Notes: generated from the letters alone by a model not told the origin. A stretch of 64,000 bases of DNA from Phycisphaerae bacterium (GCA_021604825.1 BQJS01000002.1:4979-68978), one strand, 5' to 3'. Positions 1 through 10,860 are shown, counted from the first letter of the stretch. Numbers and translations: made by a program.

Positions 1-734
1 GCATGGCGCATGATTTCCGGCGCGATTGGGATACGTCGCACCGCGTGTTGGAAGCGGAGAATTTGCTCGCCGGTGAACACCTGCTCGACGTTGATCTCTT
101 TGTCGACGGTGGTCGTCTCCGCGATGCGCAATTCTTCTTCATACGTGGGGTACTTGACGAACACCTTGAACATGAAGCGGTCCTGCTGGGCTTCGGGAAG
201 CGGATAAGTGCCTTCCTGTTCGATGGGGTTCTGCGTCGCAAGTACGAAGAAGGGCGATGGCAGCGGGTGTACGTTTGACCCAACCGTCACCTGTCGTTCC
301 TGCATCGCTTCGAGCAGCGCGGCTTGTGTTTTGGGTGGCGTGCGGTTGATCTCGTCCGCGAGAATCACGTTGGCAAACACCGGTCCCGTAACGAATCGAA
401 ACTCGCGATGCCCGGTGGTTTTGTCTTCCTGCATCACCTCGGTCCCGGTGATGTCCGATGGCATCAGGTCGGGCGTGAACTGTACGCGATGAAATGAAAG
501 CGCCAGGCATCGCGCCAGCGTCGAGATCATCAATGTCTTCGCCAAACCCGGGACGCCTTCAAGAATGACGTGTCCGTTGGCAAACATTGCGACCATCAAC
601 TGATCGACGACGGCATCTTGACCGACGATGATCTTGCCCAATTCTGACCGAATGCGGTTGTAGCCATCGGTCAATTCGCGGATCAGCTCGGCATCATCCG
701 GTTGCGTTGGCACGTTCTGCGGCGCTTCACTCAT
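1..734 (-). CDS. MoxR-family AAA+ ATPase (3' end outside window)
   Basis: This is the N-terminal 244 residues of a MoxR-type AAA+ ATPase, read from ATG at 734; the C-terminus lies beyond the left edge. Visible landmarks are the MoxR form of Walker A (EGVPGLAKT, about residues 60-68), the family block [12 protein letters not shown], Walker B with [14 protein letters not shown] and the sensor block [18 protein letters not shown]. MoxR ATPases act as chaperone-like partners of DUF58 and von Willebrand A proteins in envelope or metalloprotein maturation; such partners would be expected just left of this window. It lies 71 bases downstream of the alpha/alpha-barrel gene on the same strand, so the three minus-strand genes from 6414 down probably form one transcript. 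Family assignment is firm; the client is unknown. Confidence 0.93.
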   Translation of the reverse strand, partial: MSEAPQNVPTQPDDAELIRELTDGYNRIRSELGKIIVGQDAVVDQLMVAMFANGHVILEGVPGLAKTLMISTLARCLALSFHRVQFTPDLMPSDITGTEVMQEDKTTGHREFRFVTGPVFANVILADEINRTPPKTQAALLEAMQERQVTVGSNVHPLPSPFFVLATQNPIEQEGTYPLPEAQQDRFMFKVFVKYPTYEEELRIAETTTVDKEINVEQVFTGEQILRFQHAVRRIPIAPEIMRH

Positions 735-805
735 GGCGTTTCCTCTTTGATGTTCAGCATGGGCTCTTCGGTTTCACTGCTCCATGCTGCTTTCGATATC
801 TTCAA

Positions 806-1870
806 CTAACGTTGCATGATCGGTATTCGGTTGTAAGGCAATTGCAGGATGATCAGCGCCAGGGCTGTACCGTACGGCTTGCCCACACCATCACCCATCC
901 ACGACCCGTCTTCACCTTGCTTGCTGAGCAGCTTGTCGCGGATCTTTGGAAAGTATTCGTCCCACGCCTTCGCGTCGCCAGCCAGGTACAGCGCCTGCGC
1001 ATAGTATAGGTGGGCGTAGTAATAGTGACCGATGTTCTTGTTGCCCGGGCCGATCGTGCTGCGACAATACCGCAGGGCTTTCTTGGCCATCGGGTTGTCG
1101 TAGTCGCCGGCATTGAACCAGCAGCAGATCGCGGCGGCGGTGATGGGCGGGCGCGACGGTCCCGGGTTGCGGGCGCGATACGCGATGCCGCCATCCGATC
1201 GAAACGAAATCTTGAGGTAGTCGAGCGCTTGATCAATCACACTCTTGGGCACGCTGATGCCACCATTGCGACATGCTCGCAAGCCCTGCAACTGCGTAAT
1301 CGTAACCGAACCTTCATCCGTTCCGCCATCGGGTTGATAAATCCATCCACCCAGATTGCTTTGGGCCTGCGCGGTCAGCGCCACAGCCCGCTTCAAGATC
1401 TCGTGAATGCGTTGCTGTCGATCGACGTCTTCGGTCATGCCATAGACTTCGCCGAGAAACAGCATACTGAACCCATGGCCATACATAGGTCGATTGCCGT
1501 CTTCTTCGCGCAGCGCGATCAACCCGGTGTTCGTCGCACACGAGAGCAAGAAATCCGTCACGCGATCGACGTTCGCGGCGTACTTGCCCTGCGTCGGCGT
1601 GCTTCCGTTCATGAGCAGCGCCAACCCACCCAGCGCCGACATCGAGACGGGATACGTTCCATATCCGGTGCGATTGCGCCAAGCCCCTTCGCGCCCCTGC
1701 GTGCTGACGAGGTACTCCAAACCCTTCTCGATGGCCGCTTCCGTTTCGGCATTGATGTGCTTGGGGCGCGGTGCGGGTGGTGGCTTTGCCGGTTCGCTCG
1801 GGTCGGCCCCCAAACTGGCTGGCCAAGCAAGCATGACCGCGACTATTAATCGAGTGAATCGATGGTTCAA
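806..1870 (-). CDS. Secreted prenyltransferase/squalene-cyclase-like alpha/alpha-barrel protein
   Basis: A 354-residue protein with a signal peptide (hydrophobic run LIVAVMLAWPASLGA near the N-terminus) followed by repeats of the squalene-oxidase/prenyltransferase alpha/alpha-barrel type, for example GLEYLVSTQGREGAWR and LDYLKISFRSDGGIAYR. No cyclase DxDD motif is seen, so enzymatic cyclisation is unlikely; in Planctomycetota such proteins usually have no known function. The start chosen is TTG at 1870. It overlaps the upstream stop codon as TTGA and is preceded by GGAG. An in-frame ATG at 1834 is possible but would remove half of the signal peptide. The overlap implies translational coupling to the PQQ-repeat gene. 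Confidence 0.8.
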   Translation of the reverse strand: MNHRFTRLIVAVMLAWPASLGADPSEPAKPPPAPRPKHINAETEAAIEKGLEYLVSTQGREGAWRNRTGYGTYPVSMSALGGLALLMNGSTPTQGKYAANVDRVTDFLLSCATNTGLIALREEDGNRPMYGHGFSMLFLGEVYGMTEDVDRQQRIHEILKRAVALTAQAQSNLGGWIYQPDGGTDEGSVTITQLQGLRACRNGGISVPKSVIDQALDYLKISFRSDGGIAYRARNPGPSRPPITAAAICCWFNAGDYDNPMAKKALRYCRSTIGPGNKNIGHYYYAHLYYAQALYLAGDAKAWDEYFPKIRDKLLSKQGEDGSWMGDGVGKPYGTALALIILQLPYNRIPIMQR

Positions 1871-4800
1871 GGCCAGATCTCCGTATCGCGCGTCGAACCG
1901 ATTTCGTCGGTTAGAGGGACGCTCAATAATCCTTGCTTTGCGCCCAAGATAAATTGTCCGGGCCACAATCCAAATTCGCCAGACAACGCGTAATGACTGG
2001 TCAGGTGCATTCGGGTTCGCACCGGTTCGCCGATGGTTTCACCAGTGCGTTTGTCGATCAATTCTATCGCCAGCTCGCCGCGACTCCGCACCAGCGGGCT
2101 TTCGGAATCGACATCGACGCGCCGCAACACCGGCATGACTTTTTCCGCAAGTGTGAGTTGTTTCCATAGAGCGTGGCGATTCAAACCGACTTCGCCCAAG
2201 TACTCGCGCTTCCAGACCATTTGACTGGTGTTGATGTCGAAGCCGTACAAGTTCGGTGCATCACCGCGCGACTTTTCGGTCATGGGCATTATGACAAGGC
2301 GATCATCGAGCAGCACGCCCTCCGAATAACCCTTGGTCCCTTTGGGGACGGACACATTCGTTTGTTCGTCACCTGATAGCGCATCGACGAGTATGACGCG
2401 ACCTTTGAAACAACTGATGCCGATGAATCCGTCGCCGGGTTTGAAAAGCCACCGGAGCTCATCAGGCGTGGCGTATCGCCAATTCAACTCACCCGAACGG
2501 GCGCTATAGCAAACGACATCCGTGGGGCCATCCGGTCCAATCAAATGCCCGTTTTCATAGATGACCGGAATCGCCGTGTCGTCCGCATCCGGTTGGTTGA
2601 ATTCGACGGTGCTGAGCAGGCGGCCAGTCTTTAAACTGTATGTCGTGACTTTGCGGCGGCGATTGTCGAGCGTGATGCACAGTCCATCTTTGACTAATAG
2701 GCTGTCGATTTTTTCACGGGTCAGCACACGTTCCCACTGCACATCGTTCGCATCGATCAACGACGAACACGTCAGCACACCCCGGCGAAGCGCCGCTACC
2801 AGCCGTCCTTCGCCTACACCAACCAACCGATCGCGAATCGCCAAATGACGATTTGATCCACTGTCTTCATACGCGACGCCCCAGAGACGCCGGCCCGTGC
2901 GAACACCCACGCCAAAGAGTCCGTCTTGTCCGTTGATCACAGCGATCTGTTTTTCGCACGTCAAACGGGGGTGCATTGGCCCTTCTTCGCCAACTTCCTC
3001 ATTCGCTTGCTGCACCGAACCCAACAGTCGAAGCGATGCGTTCCATGACTCCGAACCGTCGGACCGATTGATCGCCTCCAGGCGCGTTCCCGATGTCATA
3101 AACAGCAAGTGATCGCCGAACGCGGATGACACCGCCTGCGAATGCGTGAACATCCCGTCACCGTTGCGGTTTCGATTGACACTGATCGCCGGCGACTTCC
3201 AGCGAAAGGATTCTGGCTGATTGACGAATGCACCTTCCGCGACGAGGCGCGGGTCCAAGGATTCGCGCAACCGTCCAACTTCGTCTAGCATCGAAACTGC
3301 CGCGCCGTCCTGGTTGGTGATATCTTGACGGGCAAACTCCGTTTCCATCCGCGATAGCAACTGCGATGCGTCGAAGTGCATGCGCTGATCGGGGCGCACG
3401 TATTGCTCCGCCAAATCTCGCAGCGCGATGGCTGTCAGGGTGGCCATCCTGTCTGTGTCGATCGCTCGCAGCCCATGCTGTTCAGCAAATTCAAATTGAC
3501 CGCGTTCTCGTTCAAACTTCGCCAACGCAATGAGAGATGCCTGCCCGGCACCGCCCACGTCGTTAATCTGAGCCAACTGCTCCAAGCGCAAGCGAGCTGC
3601 CGCCCGAGTCGCCGGGTTCTGCAATTCCAAGATCGCTTCCTGGGCGTGTTGCTGTGTGACTTCGGCGATGGCGCGAAGCTGCGTCGTGGTGAGATCCCGT
3701 TCAAAGCGAGACAGGATGTCGCCAATGATCAAACGGGATTTGTTGCGCAAGCGGGATTCAATCGTCACATATCCGTTGCCCGCAGGCGTCAATCCCAGTT
3801 GCCACAACGAAAGATACGCCTCGTCACTTTGACCCACCTCGCGCAATCGAAACGCCAACGCAATCGTCGCCCGCAGACTCGATTGACCGCCATCGGCTAG
3901 GCTGACCGCCTCGCGAAGATGGGTGATGGCCTCCGTCGTTTCCGTCTCAGGAAGCTCCGAAATTCCGAGCAGCGCTTCAAAACGCAATTGGGTCACGTCG
4001 CTCAAGCGATTCGCGCTGCGACGTGACGGTGGTTTGACTTTTTCAAGAACATTGTGGGCTTTGCGTGGAAACCCTCGGCGCAATTCCATCCACGCCAATC
4101 GGATCGCCGCATGTCGATCGGTTGGATCTTGTTCGTGAAACGCCAGCGCGCTCGGATACGAAAGGGTCAGATCCGGAAACTTGCGGACTTCGTTCGGATC
4201 AACGCTGATCGTGGAATTCGCGATGCAAAGAATGTTTCCCAGCGGTGGTTGATCGCCCAACGGACGCGAGTCCAGCTTCTCGCCTGTCTGCGCATCAAAC
4301 GCCTTCAACCCTTCAACGGTTGGGACAAAAATCTTGTGACCGCTGAGGGCCCCGCGTCCGGTGTTTCGCAACGGTTCGCCAGTCGTGGACCATTCGATCC
4401 ACCCGTCACGAAGATTCACGCAATGCAATTGTTCCCCGCCAAGCCAAACGTGGTCGTCGTCGATTCCCAACAGGTACTTTGCACCTTCCGGCTGATCGAG
4501 TGTCCATACCATTCGCCCGGTGGCGCGATCCAACGCCATCAACAGTTCCGAATCGGGCGATGCGACCAGAAGAAGGTTGCCAGCCAGCATCGGTGGACCG
4601 CAGCGCCAATGTTGGCTAAAGAGAATATTGTCGTATCCCGCATGCTGTTCGTACTGTCCAGCCCAGCGCAGTGACAATGGATCGATACCGATCGAAAGTA
4701 CAACCCCGAAACCGGTCGAGACAAAAATGCTCGAACCATCCGACGCCGGATAGATTGCGTGGTGCTCTCGTTTTTGGAGTTGCGCCGGATCCACCGTGCA

Positions 4801-6414
4801 AAGGAGCAAGCTGCGCAACAGAATTCCGTTGTCGGGCGAGAGGATTCCCAGAAACAAGTCGGATCTTTTGGCGTAGACGACCCAAAGCTCGCCTTGAATG
4901 GCGATCGGTGTAGAAAGGAATTGCACGTCACCGAGCGGGTCATTGGGGTCGCCGCTTCGCCCGCGCTGCCAGAGAATTTGACCGTGCTCGACGTCGTGCG
5001 CGATGAGTCGCGTTCCACGATAGACCGGAAACGATTTGAACGAGAAGCCTTCGGTAATAGACATTTCCTTCGGTGATTCGCCCACGCCGTCGCGCTCGAT
5101 GGAGTACACCTTCCCGAACGCCGTCGAGAGTGAGCCGCCAACATGATCCCGAAGTATCCGATCCGTCAGCGTGTAGCTGGAATCGACCAATTGCAACTGA
5201 CCAAAGCGGCGACGAAGTCGGTTGGACTGAACCCTACGGCGCTGCTCGCCATCGATCGTGATCGGGCGATCGCTCACCCAAAGTGGATCAAGGCTTTCAA
5301 GGTCCAGCGCGACGACTTGCCGCAGATTCTTGACGAACAGGCGGCCTTCATTGACCGCGAACTCGCCGACGGGATGGATCCCACGGGACTCGTCTCCGCT
5401 TTCCCAATAGGCTTCCCACCACGACGGATGTTCGTGGTCAGCCGGCAGGACGAATCGCCAGGGAAGATTGCCCTGCAACTCGGGCGTGACCGCGGGCATT
5501 TCAAACCGACGCGACAGGTCTCCGCCATACGATGCCCAGGATTCGTGACCGGCAGCCGCCGATTCGATGGAGGAATCTGGCCAGCCCGACTCGACGAATT
5601 TCTGTAGGGACGCATAGTCCAAATCGTCAATTTTGTTTGATTCGTCGGTCAGTTTCGTAAGCGAATCTTGCGCCTTTGCATCGTCGCGCAGCATGGTCCA
5701 TGCCACCGCGCGCTTTACGGAAAGTTGTACATCCGGAACGTCCGGGCGAACTCCCAATGACTCGATGCGGTCGAGAAGCCCCAGCGCTTCGGCAGGACGA
5801 TTGCGATCGAGTAACCAACCAGCCACCATGTTGGCCGCGTCGTCGCCATAACTGCTCACCATGTAACGCGTCAAGATCGTGCGCAGCGCCGATTCATTGC
5901 AGTCTTTAATGCCGCGGTCGAACAGCGCCTTCGCCCGTCCGTCATGAAGCAATCGATACGCGTCAATTCCTTCGTCTGGCATCGACGCCAACAGCATCGT
6001 CGCCCGATCCTGTGCCGATTCAAACATCGTCAGACCGGTCTCAAGATCGCTTCCAGAATCATTCGTGCTGAGCAGCGCCCCACCGGGGTCATCCAAAATG
6101 CGCTGAAGCGAATCGATCGCCAATTTCCAATCCTGACGATCGATCGCACCGGTGGCTTTGCGAAGCAGGTTTTCGATGGGCGCGTTGCGCTCAAGGATCG
6201 CCGGACGAAGGGGCGAGTTCCCACGGGAATCCCGGCGATTGTTTCGCTGGGCGAACGTCGGTTCGCAGATCGGCCCGATCAGCAGGAAAGCCGCCATCAA
6301 AATCGCATGCCATCGAATCTTGATATGCGGTTGGTGCTCACGGAACAATGGCACGCAGTCACGCTCCGAGGGTGTGGGCGTTGTCGTCGCTTGTTGGTTT
6401 GACCTTGATTTCAT
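1867..6414 (-). CDS. Large secreted PQQ-like beta-propeller / TPR protein
   Basis: A 1515-residue protein. A hydrophobic segment near residues 35-56 ending in FAQ looks like a signal peptide with a long n-region. Residues of about 60-290 are helical and TPR-like. About 310-760 form a BamB/PQQ-type beta-propeller with repeats such as VVALDLESLDPLW and LMALDRATGRMVW. About 780-1030 are again TPR-like helices. About 1060-1500 form a second propeller (LEAINRSDGSESW, VYCYSARSGELNW-like blades). Such proteins are probably periplasmic scaffolds; no catalytic motif is visible. The gene heads an operon with the alpha/alpha-barrel protein and MoxR. No good Shine-Dalgarno precedes ATG 6414; ATG 6297 is an alternative start just before the hydrophobic segment. 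Confidence 0.82.
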   Translation of the reverse strand: MKSRSNQQATTTPTPSERDCVPLFREHQPHIKIRWHAILMAAFLLIGPICEPTFAQRNNRRDSRGNSPLRPAILERNAPIENLLRKATGAIDRQDWKLAIDSLQRILDDPGGALLSTNDSGSDLETGLTMFESAQDRATMLLASMPDEGIDAYRLLHDGRAKALFDRGIKDCNESALRTILTRYMVSSYGDDAANMVAGWLLDRNRPAEALGLLDRIESLGVRPDVPDVQLSVKRAVAWTMLRDDAKAQDSLTKLTDESNKIDDLDYASLQKFVESGWPDSSIESAAAGHESWASYGGDLSRRFEMPAVTPELQGNLPWRFVLPADHEHPSWWEAYWESGDESRGIHPVGEFAVNEGRLFVKNLRQVVALDLESLDPLWVSDRPITIDGEQRRRVQSNRLRRRFGQLQLVDSSYTLTDRILRDHVGGSLSTAFGKVYSIERDGVGESPKEMSITEGFSFKSFPVYRGTRLIAHDVEHGQILWQRGRSGDPNDPLGDVQFLSTPIAIQGELWVVYAKRSDLFLGILSPDNGILLRSLLLCTVDPAQLQKREHHAIYPASDGSSIFVSTGFGVVLSIGIDPLSLRWAGQYEQHAGYDNILFSQHWRCGPPMLAGNLLLVASPDSELLMALDRATGRMVWTLDQPEGAKYLLGIDDDHVWLGGEQLHCVNLRDGWIEWSTTGEPLRNTGRGALSGHKIFVPTVEGLKAFDAQTGEKLDSRPLGDQPPLGNILCIANSTISVDPNEVRKFPDLTLSYPSALAFHEQDPTDRHAAIRLAWMELRRGFPRKAHNVLEKVKPPSRRSANRLSDVTQLRFEALLGISELPETETTEAITHLREAVSLADGGQSSLRATIALAFRLREVGQSDEAYLSLWQLGLTPAGNGYVTIESRLRNKSRLIIGDILSRFERDLTTTQLRAIAEVTQQHAQEAILELQNPATRAAARLRLEQLAQINDVGGAGQASLIALAKFERERGQFEFAEQHGLRAIDTDRMATLTAIALRDLAEQYVRPDQRMHFDASQLLSRMETEFARQDITNQDGAAVSMLDEVGRLRESLDPRLVAEGAFVNQPESFRWKSPAISVNRNRNGDGMFTHSQAVSSAFGDHLLFMTSGTRLEAINRSDGSESWNASLRLLGSVQQANEEVGEEGPMHPRLTCEKQIAVINGQDGLFGVGVRTGRRLWGVAYEDSGSNRHLAIRDRLVGVGEGRLVAALRRGVLTCSSLIDANDVQWERVLTREKIDSLLVKDGLCITLDNRRRKVTTYSLKTGRLLSTVEFNQPDADDTAIPVIYENGHLIGPDGPTDVVCYSARSGELNWRYATPDELRWLFKPGDGFIGISCFKGRVILVDALSGDEQTNVSVPKGTKGYSEGVLLDDRLVIMPMTEKSRGDAPNLYGFDINTSQMVWKREYLGEVGLNRHALWKQLTLAEKVMPVLRRVDVDSESPLVRSRGELAIELIDKRTGETIGEPVRTRMHLTSHYALSGEFGLWPGQFILGAKQGLLSVPLTDEIGSTRDTEIWP

Positions 6415-6983
6415 CGTGACGCCCAGATTAAAAATCCCTCTAACGCGCGCTGACTGGAGCGAGCCAATGTCGACGAACGACCAGTGCCTCGTTACTCGTT
6501 GCTTGATGGGTGCCCCATGGCTTTAGCCGTGGGGAACGCGATTCTAAGTCCGCAACCGAGTCCCCCACCTCTAAAGAGGTGGGCCACCCATCAACGATCT
6601 CAAGACCAACAACCACAGGACTCGATCCAATGGGCGCGAGCCAATGACCACGCATAAAAGATTGGTTGCACGTTGGAGCCGGAGGTTTCAGGAAAAGCAG
6701 TTAAGACCGGGGCTTTGCGAAAACCTCAAATCGACAACTAGTTGCTTTAGTGCCCTTTTTATACGCGCTAAGACGTCGGATCGCCGCCTCGAACCGGCTC
6801 TGCGACAAGATTATACACTGGTAGAATCGGTCAACGGCTGTCTCCGATGCCACCTTGCATGCTTGTTACATGGAAGCATTGGCGGGGAAACCGCACTGAC
6901 GCTACCGAAACGTACGTTGTCGCGGCCAAGCGTGATTGATTTAAGGTTTTATTTTACAATGGGTTAGGTGGTTTTGGCTGGCG
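6415..6983. other. Intergenic region between PQQ-repeat gene and apt
   Basis: A 569-base stretch without a credible gene; short open frames here lack Shine-Dalgarno sites and recognisable protein character. It holds the paired palindromes at about 6511-6592 (listed separately) and must carry the promoter of the PQQ-repeat operon. No RNA gene or riboswitch was recognised. Confidence 0.6.
6511..6592. repeat. Pair of GC-rich hairpin repeats (REP-like)
   Basis: Two short palindromes lie about 30 bases apart: GCCCCATGGC..GCCGTGGGG and CCCCCACCTCTAAAGAGGTGGG. Each folds into a strong hairpin, and both are flanked by the tetranucleotide-rich words TGGGTG and CACCCA in inverted order, so the whole unit is itself an inverted repeat. 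A related single hairpin is at 44043-44072. This organisation resembles REP/BIME elements of other bacteria. Confidence 0.6.
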
Positions 6984-7529
6984 TTATTCGTCGTACGACA
7001 GCAACGAATGCACCGTATACTGCTTGATTCGATCGCGGCCATTAAGGAACGCGAGTTCGATCACGAAGGTGACACCCGCAATCTCGCCACCGAGTGCTTC
7101 AACCAACCGGCAGCAGGCACCGATCGTTCCACCGGTGGCGAGCAGATCGTCGACCATCAGCACCTTTTCGCCCGGTTTGATCGCGTTTTTGTGTATGTGC
7201 ATCGAATCGACGCCGTATTCGAGTTCGTAATCCTCCGAGATCGTCTCGCAGGGGAGCTTTCCGGGTTTTCGGATGGGCACGAAACCGATCGAAAGCGATT
7301 GAGCGAGGGCCGTCCCGAAGATGAAACCGCGCGATTCGGCTCCGACCACCTTGTCGATGTGAACCTTGCGAAATGGCTGGGCGAGGTATTCGACAGCCAA
7401 TGACAAGCCGGCTGGGTCCGCCAGCAAAGGCGTGATGTCCTTAAACACGATGCCTTCCTTGGGAAAATCGGGCACGTCGCGGATCAGGCTTTGCAGGTTG
7501 GCGATTCGGGACGTCACATGTTCAGGCAT
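6984..7529 (-). CDS. apt: Adenine phosphoribosyltransferase
   Basis: A 181-residue cytosolic enzyme that converts adenine and PRPP to AMP (purine salvage). The start ATG at 7529 gives the usual length of the family. Visible are FPKEGIVFKDITPLL in the N-terminal region, the AESRGFIFG block and the PRPP-binding loop KVLMVDDLLATGGT. The C-terminal EL(A)FLNGRDR block is also typical. It stands alone on the minus strand, convergent to nothing and divergent from the pyrophosphatase gene. Both genes touch pyrophosphate metabolism (APT releases PPi), but co-regulation is only a guess. Confidence 0.96.
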   Translation of the reverse strand: MPEHVTSRIANLQSLIRDVPDFPKEGIVFKDITPLLADPAGLSLAVEYLAQPFRKVHIDKVVGAESRGFIFGTALAQSLSIGFVPIRKPGKLPCETISEDYELEYGVDSMHIHKNAIKPGEKVLMVDDLLATGGTIGACCRLVEALGGEIAGVTFVIELAFLNGRDRIKQYTVHSLLSYDE

Positions 7530-8034
7530 GGCATAAGGTTCCAGGGTAGAGCGTTTCAGTGTTGGGTTGGGTGGTCGAGGCATCTTTGGACGCGTAAATC
7601 TGTCGAAGCGCGCCGAAACAGTAGCGGGGTAGCAGCACGTCCGCAAGGGAATACCAAAGAACGTATTTTCACGCTTAACGAGTTCAGCGTGCGTTCAGAA
7701 GAATGTACCCTGTCTACCCAGATTCTCGTGGCGCATTGCTGCGACTCCTCCCGCGGCTGGCCTTCACAGAAGCCGGATGTGTCCGATAGCGAACGCCACT
7801 GATTTCGATCGGTCGAAAAGTGTTAGAAACGGGCCGAATTCAGAAGCTTTTCGCGTCATAAGTTGGCTGGACTTCAATCCCAGAATCGCTATAGTCCGCA
7901 CTCCGCCGAGGGTCCGTTGACGCGGTCCTTCTCGGTGTAACCCATTTACCTTTCTAAGCTTAAGCACATGTAAGGGCACCGTCCGCATGGCGCGGATGAC
8001 GGTGGACCAACGCATGAACATTAGGAGACCAGAG
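7530..8034. other. Divergent intergenic region apt / hppA
   Basis: About 505 bases between two divergent genes. No credible gene was found. A Shine-Dalgarno AGGAG at 8023-8027 serves the pyrophosphatase gene. Promoters for both genes must be here, but no convincing -35/-10 pair or riboswitch fold was recognised by eye. Confidence 0.5.
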
Positions 8035-10722
8035 TTGATCGTGTCAAAGGTTTTGAAATCGACCATTTGGGTGCTGTTGGTCGCGCTCGTCGTCTGCAGT
8101 GCGGCGACAACCGCTGTGGCACAGGACAACGCAGATGGCGGCACAGCCGTCGCGGCAGCTTCAGACGCAGCGGCTCGTTCGCCAATCCCGGGCATTTGGT
8201 ATTGCGCCCCGGCGTTTGCGATTGTGGCTCTTCTTTTTGCTCGCAAGTTCTACTCGGAGGTGATGGCTGCCGACGAGGGCGACGAGAGCATGATCAAGAT
8301 TGCATCGTACGTGCGTGAAGGTGCGATGGCCTACCTCAACCGCCAGTACAAGGTGGTGTTCTGGGTGTTCGTTGTGCTGGCTGCCATTCTTGCCTTCATG
8401 GCCTACGGCTTGCATGTGCAGCACAAGATCGTCTGGTTTGCGTTCCTAACCGGTGGGTTCTTCAGTGGTCTGTGCGGTTACCTCGGTATGCGTACTGCGA
8501 CAATCGCTGCTCACCGTACCACTGCCGGCGCACGTGCCAGTTTGAATCGCGGATTGGTTGTCGCCTTCCGCGCAGGTGCGGTCATGGGGTTGGTCGTTGT
8601 TGGTTTTGCACTGATCGACATCACCGCGTGGTTCTACATTCTTAACACGTACGTCCCAAGCATGACGCTTAACGAAATCACCGTGGTCATGTTGACCTTC
8701 GGTATGGGTGCGAGTACGCAAGCCCTCTTCGCCCGTGTTGGCGGTGGTATCTACACGAAAGCTGCGGACGTCGGTGCTGACCTTGTCGGTAAAGTTGAAG
8801 CCGGTATTCCCGAGGACGATCCCCGTAACCCAGCCGCCATCGCCGACAACGTTGGTGACAACGTCGGTGACGTTGCAGGTATGGGTGCTGACCTTTACGA
8901 ATCATACGCCGGTTCAATCTTGGCGACGGCTGCCCTTGGTGTGGCGGCTGCTTCTGCTTTGGCACCGACCGACGTCGAGGTCGCGACCAAGAACGCGATG
9001 ATGTTGCTGTCGGTTCCGATGGTGCTGGCTGGCATCGGTATCGTGCTGTCCATCCTGGGCATCTACATGGTGCGTACGCAGGAAGGCGCATCGATGGGGC
9101 AGTTGATGTCGGCACTCGGCAAGGGCGTCAACGGCAGTAGCGTGATGATCGCCGGCGCTTCCTACGCCGTTTGTTGGTGGTTGCTGAAGGATGTCGAGGG
9201 CGTGGTGCACTACGGTGTTGCCTCTAGTGTGGTTGTCGGTTTGTTCGCCGGAATCATTATTGGTAAAGCCACCGAGTACTACACGAGTTACGAATTCAAA
9301 CCGACCCAGGAAATCGCCGCCCAAGCCGAAACCGGAGCCGCTACGGTGATCATCGCCGGTGTTGCCGAAGGTATGAAAAGTACGTGGGCGTCATTGGCTA
9401 CGATCATTGTCGCGATCATGCTCTCATTCGTTTGTGCGGGTGGTGGACGCGAGTTCATGCTCGGTCTCTACGGCGTCGGTATTGCTGCCGTCGGTATGTT
9501 GGCCACGCTTGGCATCACCTTGGCGACGGACGCCTACGGCCCCATTGCGGACAACGCCGGTGGTAACGCCGAAATGACCCACCAGGACCCGCAGGTGCGT
9601 GAACGCACCGACGCACTCGATTCGCTTGGTAACACCACGGCAGCAACCGGTAAGGGTTTCGCCATCGGTTCCGCCGCTTTGACCGCGCTGGCTTTGCTTG
9701 CCGCCTACGTCGAAGAAGTTCGCGTCGGTCAGCAGCGTGAAGCGATGGGGTATGTGCAGGTTCAGCAGCCCGAGGCCAAGACCAGCGACACGGCTGGGAT
9801 GGAAGACATCTACTACATGGGGCACGGTAAGTTCGCCCAGAAGTGGAAAGCGGGCACCGGTGAAGGTGCCTATCAGGCGTACATGATGCTCAATCGCAAA
9901 GCCCACGCCGATGAACTGTCGGTGGGCGACAAGTTCCCTGCAGCCAACCTCGGCGAGACCACGCAAGCCGACGAATTCGTTTACAACGTGAGTATGGGTG
10001 ACACCGAGTGTCACTTGGTCAACACGCAGCGGGCGTCGATGCAGCAATACATGACGTTCTACGATGTGACCCTGATGAACCCGAAGGTCTTGTGCGGTAT
10101 GTTCAGTGGTGTGCTGCTGGCCTTCCTGTTCTGCGCTCTGACGATGAAAGCGGTCGGCCGCGCTGCCTACGAGATGATGCAGGAATGCCGTCGCCAGTTC
10201 GATGTGATCCGGTCTTACTTGAAGAGCCAGGGCAAGGACGACGCCTTCGCCAACGATCCTGAGAACTGGCCACGCGAGCAGATCACGCACGAGGGTCGTG
10301 ACATTCCCGACTACGCCAACTGCGTGGCCATCTCAACGGCTGGCGCTCAGAAGGAAATGATCGTTCCGTCGCTGTTGGCGATCATCGTGCCGATCATCGT
10401 CGGCCTGATCTTTGGCGTGCCGGGCGTGATGGGCATGTTGGCGGGTGGTCTGACGAGCGGTTTCGCCGTTGCGATCTTCATGGCCAACGCCGGTGGTGCC
10501 TGGGACAACGCCAAGAAGTGGATCGAAACCGGCAAGCACGGTGGCAAGGGCAGCGAAGCCCACAAAGCCGGCGTCGTCGGTGACACGGTTGGTGACCCGT
10601 TTAAGGATACGTCGGGTCCGAGCCTTAACATTCTGATCAAGCTGATGAGTATGGTCAGCGTTGTGTTTGCGGGGTTGATTGTGAAGTACGCTCCGCAGAT
10701 CAGCTCGATGCTTGGGCTGTAG
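8035..10722 (+). CDS. hppA: Membrane-bound ion-pumping pyrophosphatase (K+-dependent type)
   Basis: An integral membrane enzyme that couples PPi hydrolysis to H+ or Na+ pumping. Family signatures are [19 protein letters not shown] followed by [32 protein letters not shown] and the C-terminal [17 protein letters not shown]. The motif [10 protein letters not shown] has Ala and Gly where K+-independent enzymes have Lys and Thr, so a K+-dependent type is expected; which ion is pumped cannot be read. Start chosen: TTG 8035, seven bases after AGGAG; ATG 7987, ATG 8014 and GTG 8041 are in-frame alternatives. At about 895 residues it is longer than usual, because of a signal-like N-terminal extension and an extra segment of about 95 residues between the helices at about 9718-10059. 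Confidence 0.96.
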   Translation: MIVSKVLKSTIWVLLVALVVCSAATTAVAQDNADGGTAVAAASDAAARSPIPGIWYCAPAFAIVALLFARKFYSEVMAADEGDESMIKIASYVREGAMAYLNRQYKVVFWVFVVLAAILAFMAYGLHVQHKIVWFAFLTGGFFSGLCGYLGMRTATIAAHRTTAGARASLNRGLVVAFRAGAVMGLVVVGFALIDITAWFYILNTYVPSMTLNEITVVMLTFGMGASTQALFARVGGGIYTKAADVGADLVGKVEAGIPEDDPRNPAAIADNVGDNVGDVAGMGADLYESYAGSILATAALGVAAASALAPTDVEVATKNAMMLLSVPMVLAGIGIVLSILGIYMVRTQEGASMGQLMSALGKGVNGSSVMIAGASYAVCWWLLKDVEGVVHYGVASSVVVGLFAGIIIGKATEYYTSYEFKPTQEIAAQAETGAATVIIAGVAEGMKSTWASLATIIVAIMLSFVCAGGGREFMLGLYGVGIAAVGMLATLGITLATDAYGPIADNAGGNAEMTHQDPQVRERTDALDSLGNTTAATGKGFAIGSAALTALALLAAYVEEVRVGQQREAMGYVQVQQPEAKTSDTAGMEDIYYMGHGKFAQKWKAGTGEGAYQAYMMLNRKAHADELSVGDKFPAANLGETTQADEFVYNVSMGDTECHLVNTQRASMQQYMTFYDVTLMNPKVLCGMFSGVLLAFLFCALTMKAVGRAAYEMMQECRRQFDVIRSYLKSQGKDDAFANDPENWPREQITHEGRDIPDYANCVAISTAGAQKEMIVPSLLAIIVPIIVGLIFGVPGVMGMLAGGLTSGFAVAIFMANAGGAWDNAKKWIETGKHGGKGSEAHKAGVVGDTVGDPFKDTSGPSLNILIKLMSMVSVVFAGLIVKYAPQISSMLGL

Positions 10723-10819
10723 TAGAGCATTCTCGATCGCATTGGACGCCGTCGCGAACGCTGTTTGAAGTCAATAACGCGCGGTGTTGTGCTGGTCGAT
10801 CATCAAACGATTTGAACGC

Positions 10820-10860
10820 GACCCCGCCAGCCGCCAACGTGCAGCTAGCGGGGTCTGTTC
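10820..10860 (+). terminator. Hairpin downstream of hppA, probable terminator
   Basis: GACCCCGC at 10820-10827 pairs with GCGGGGTC at 10848-10855, about 100 bases after the hppA stop. The following bases (TGTTCTAT) are only moderately T-rich, so termination is probable, not certain. Confidence 0.5.

Noticed and set aside
1010..1849. 279-codon plus-strand open frame
   Set aside because: Antisense to the alpha/alpha-barrel gene; no start context.
9424..10290. 288-codon minus-strand open frame inside hppA
   Set aside because: It is an antisense shadow of a highly conserved gene, with His-rich composition caused by codon complement.
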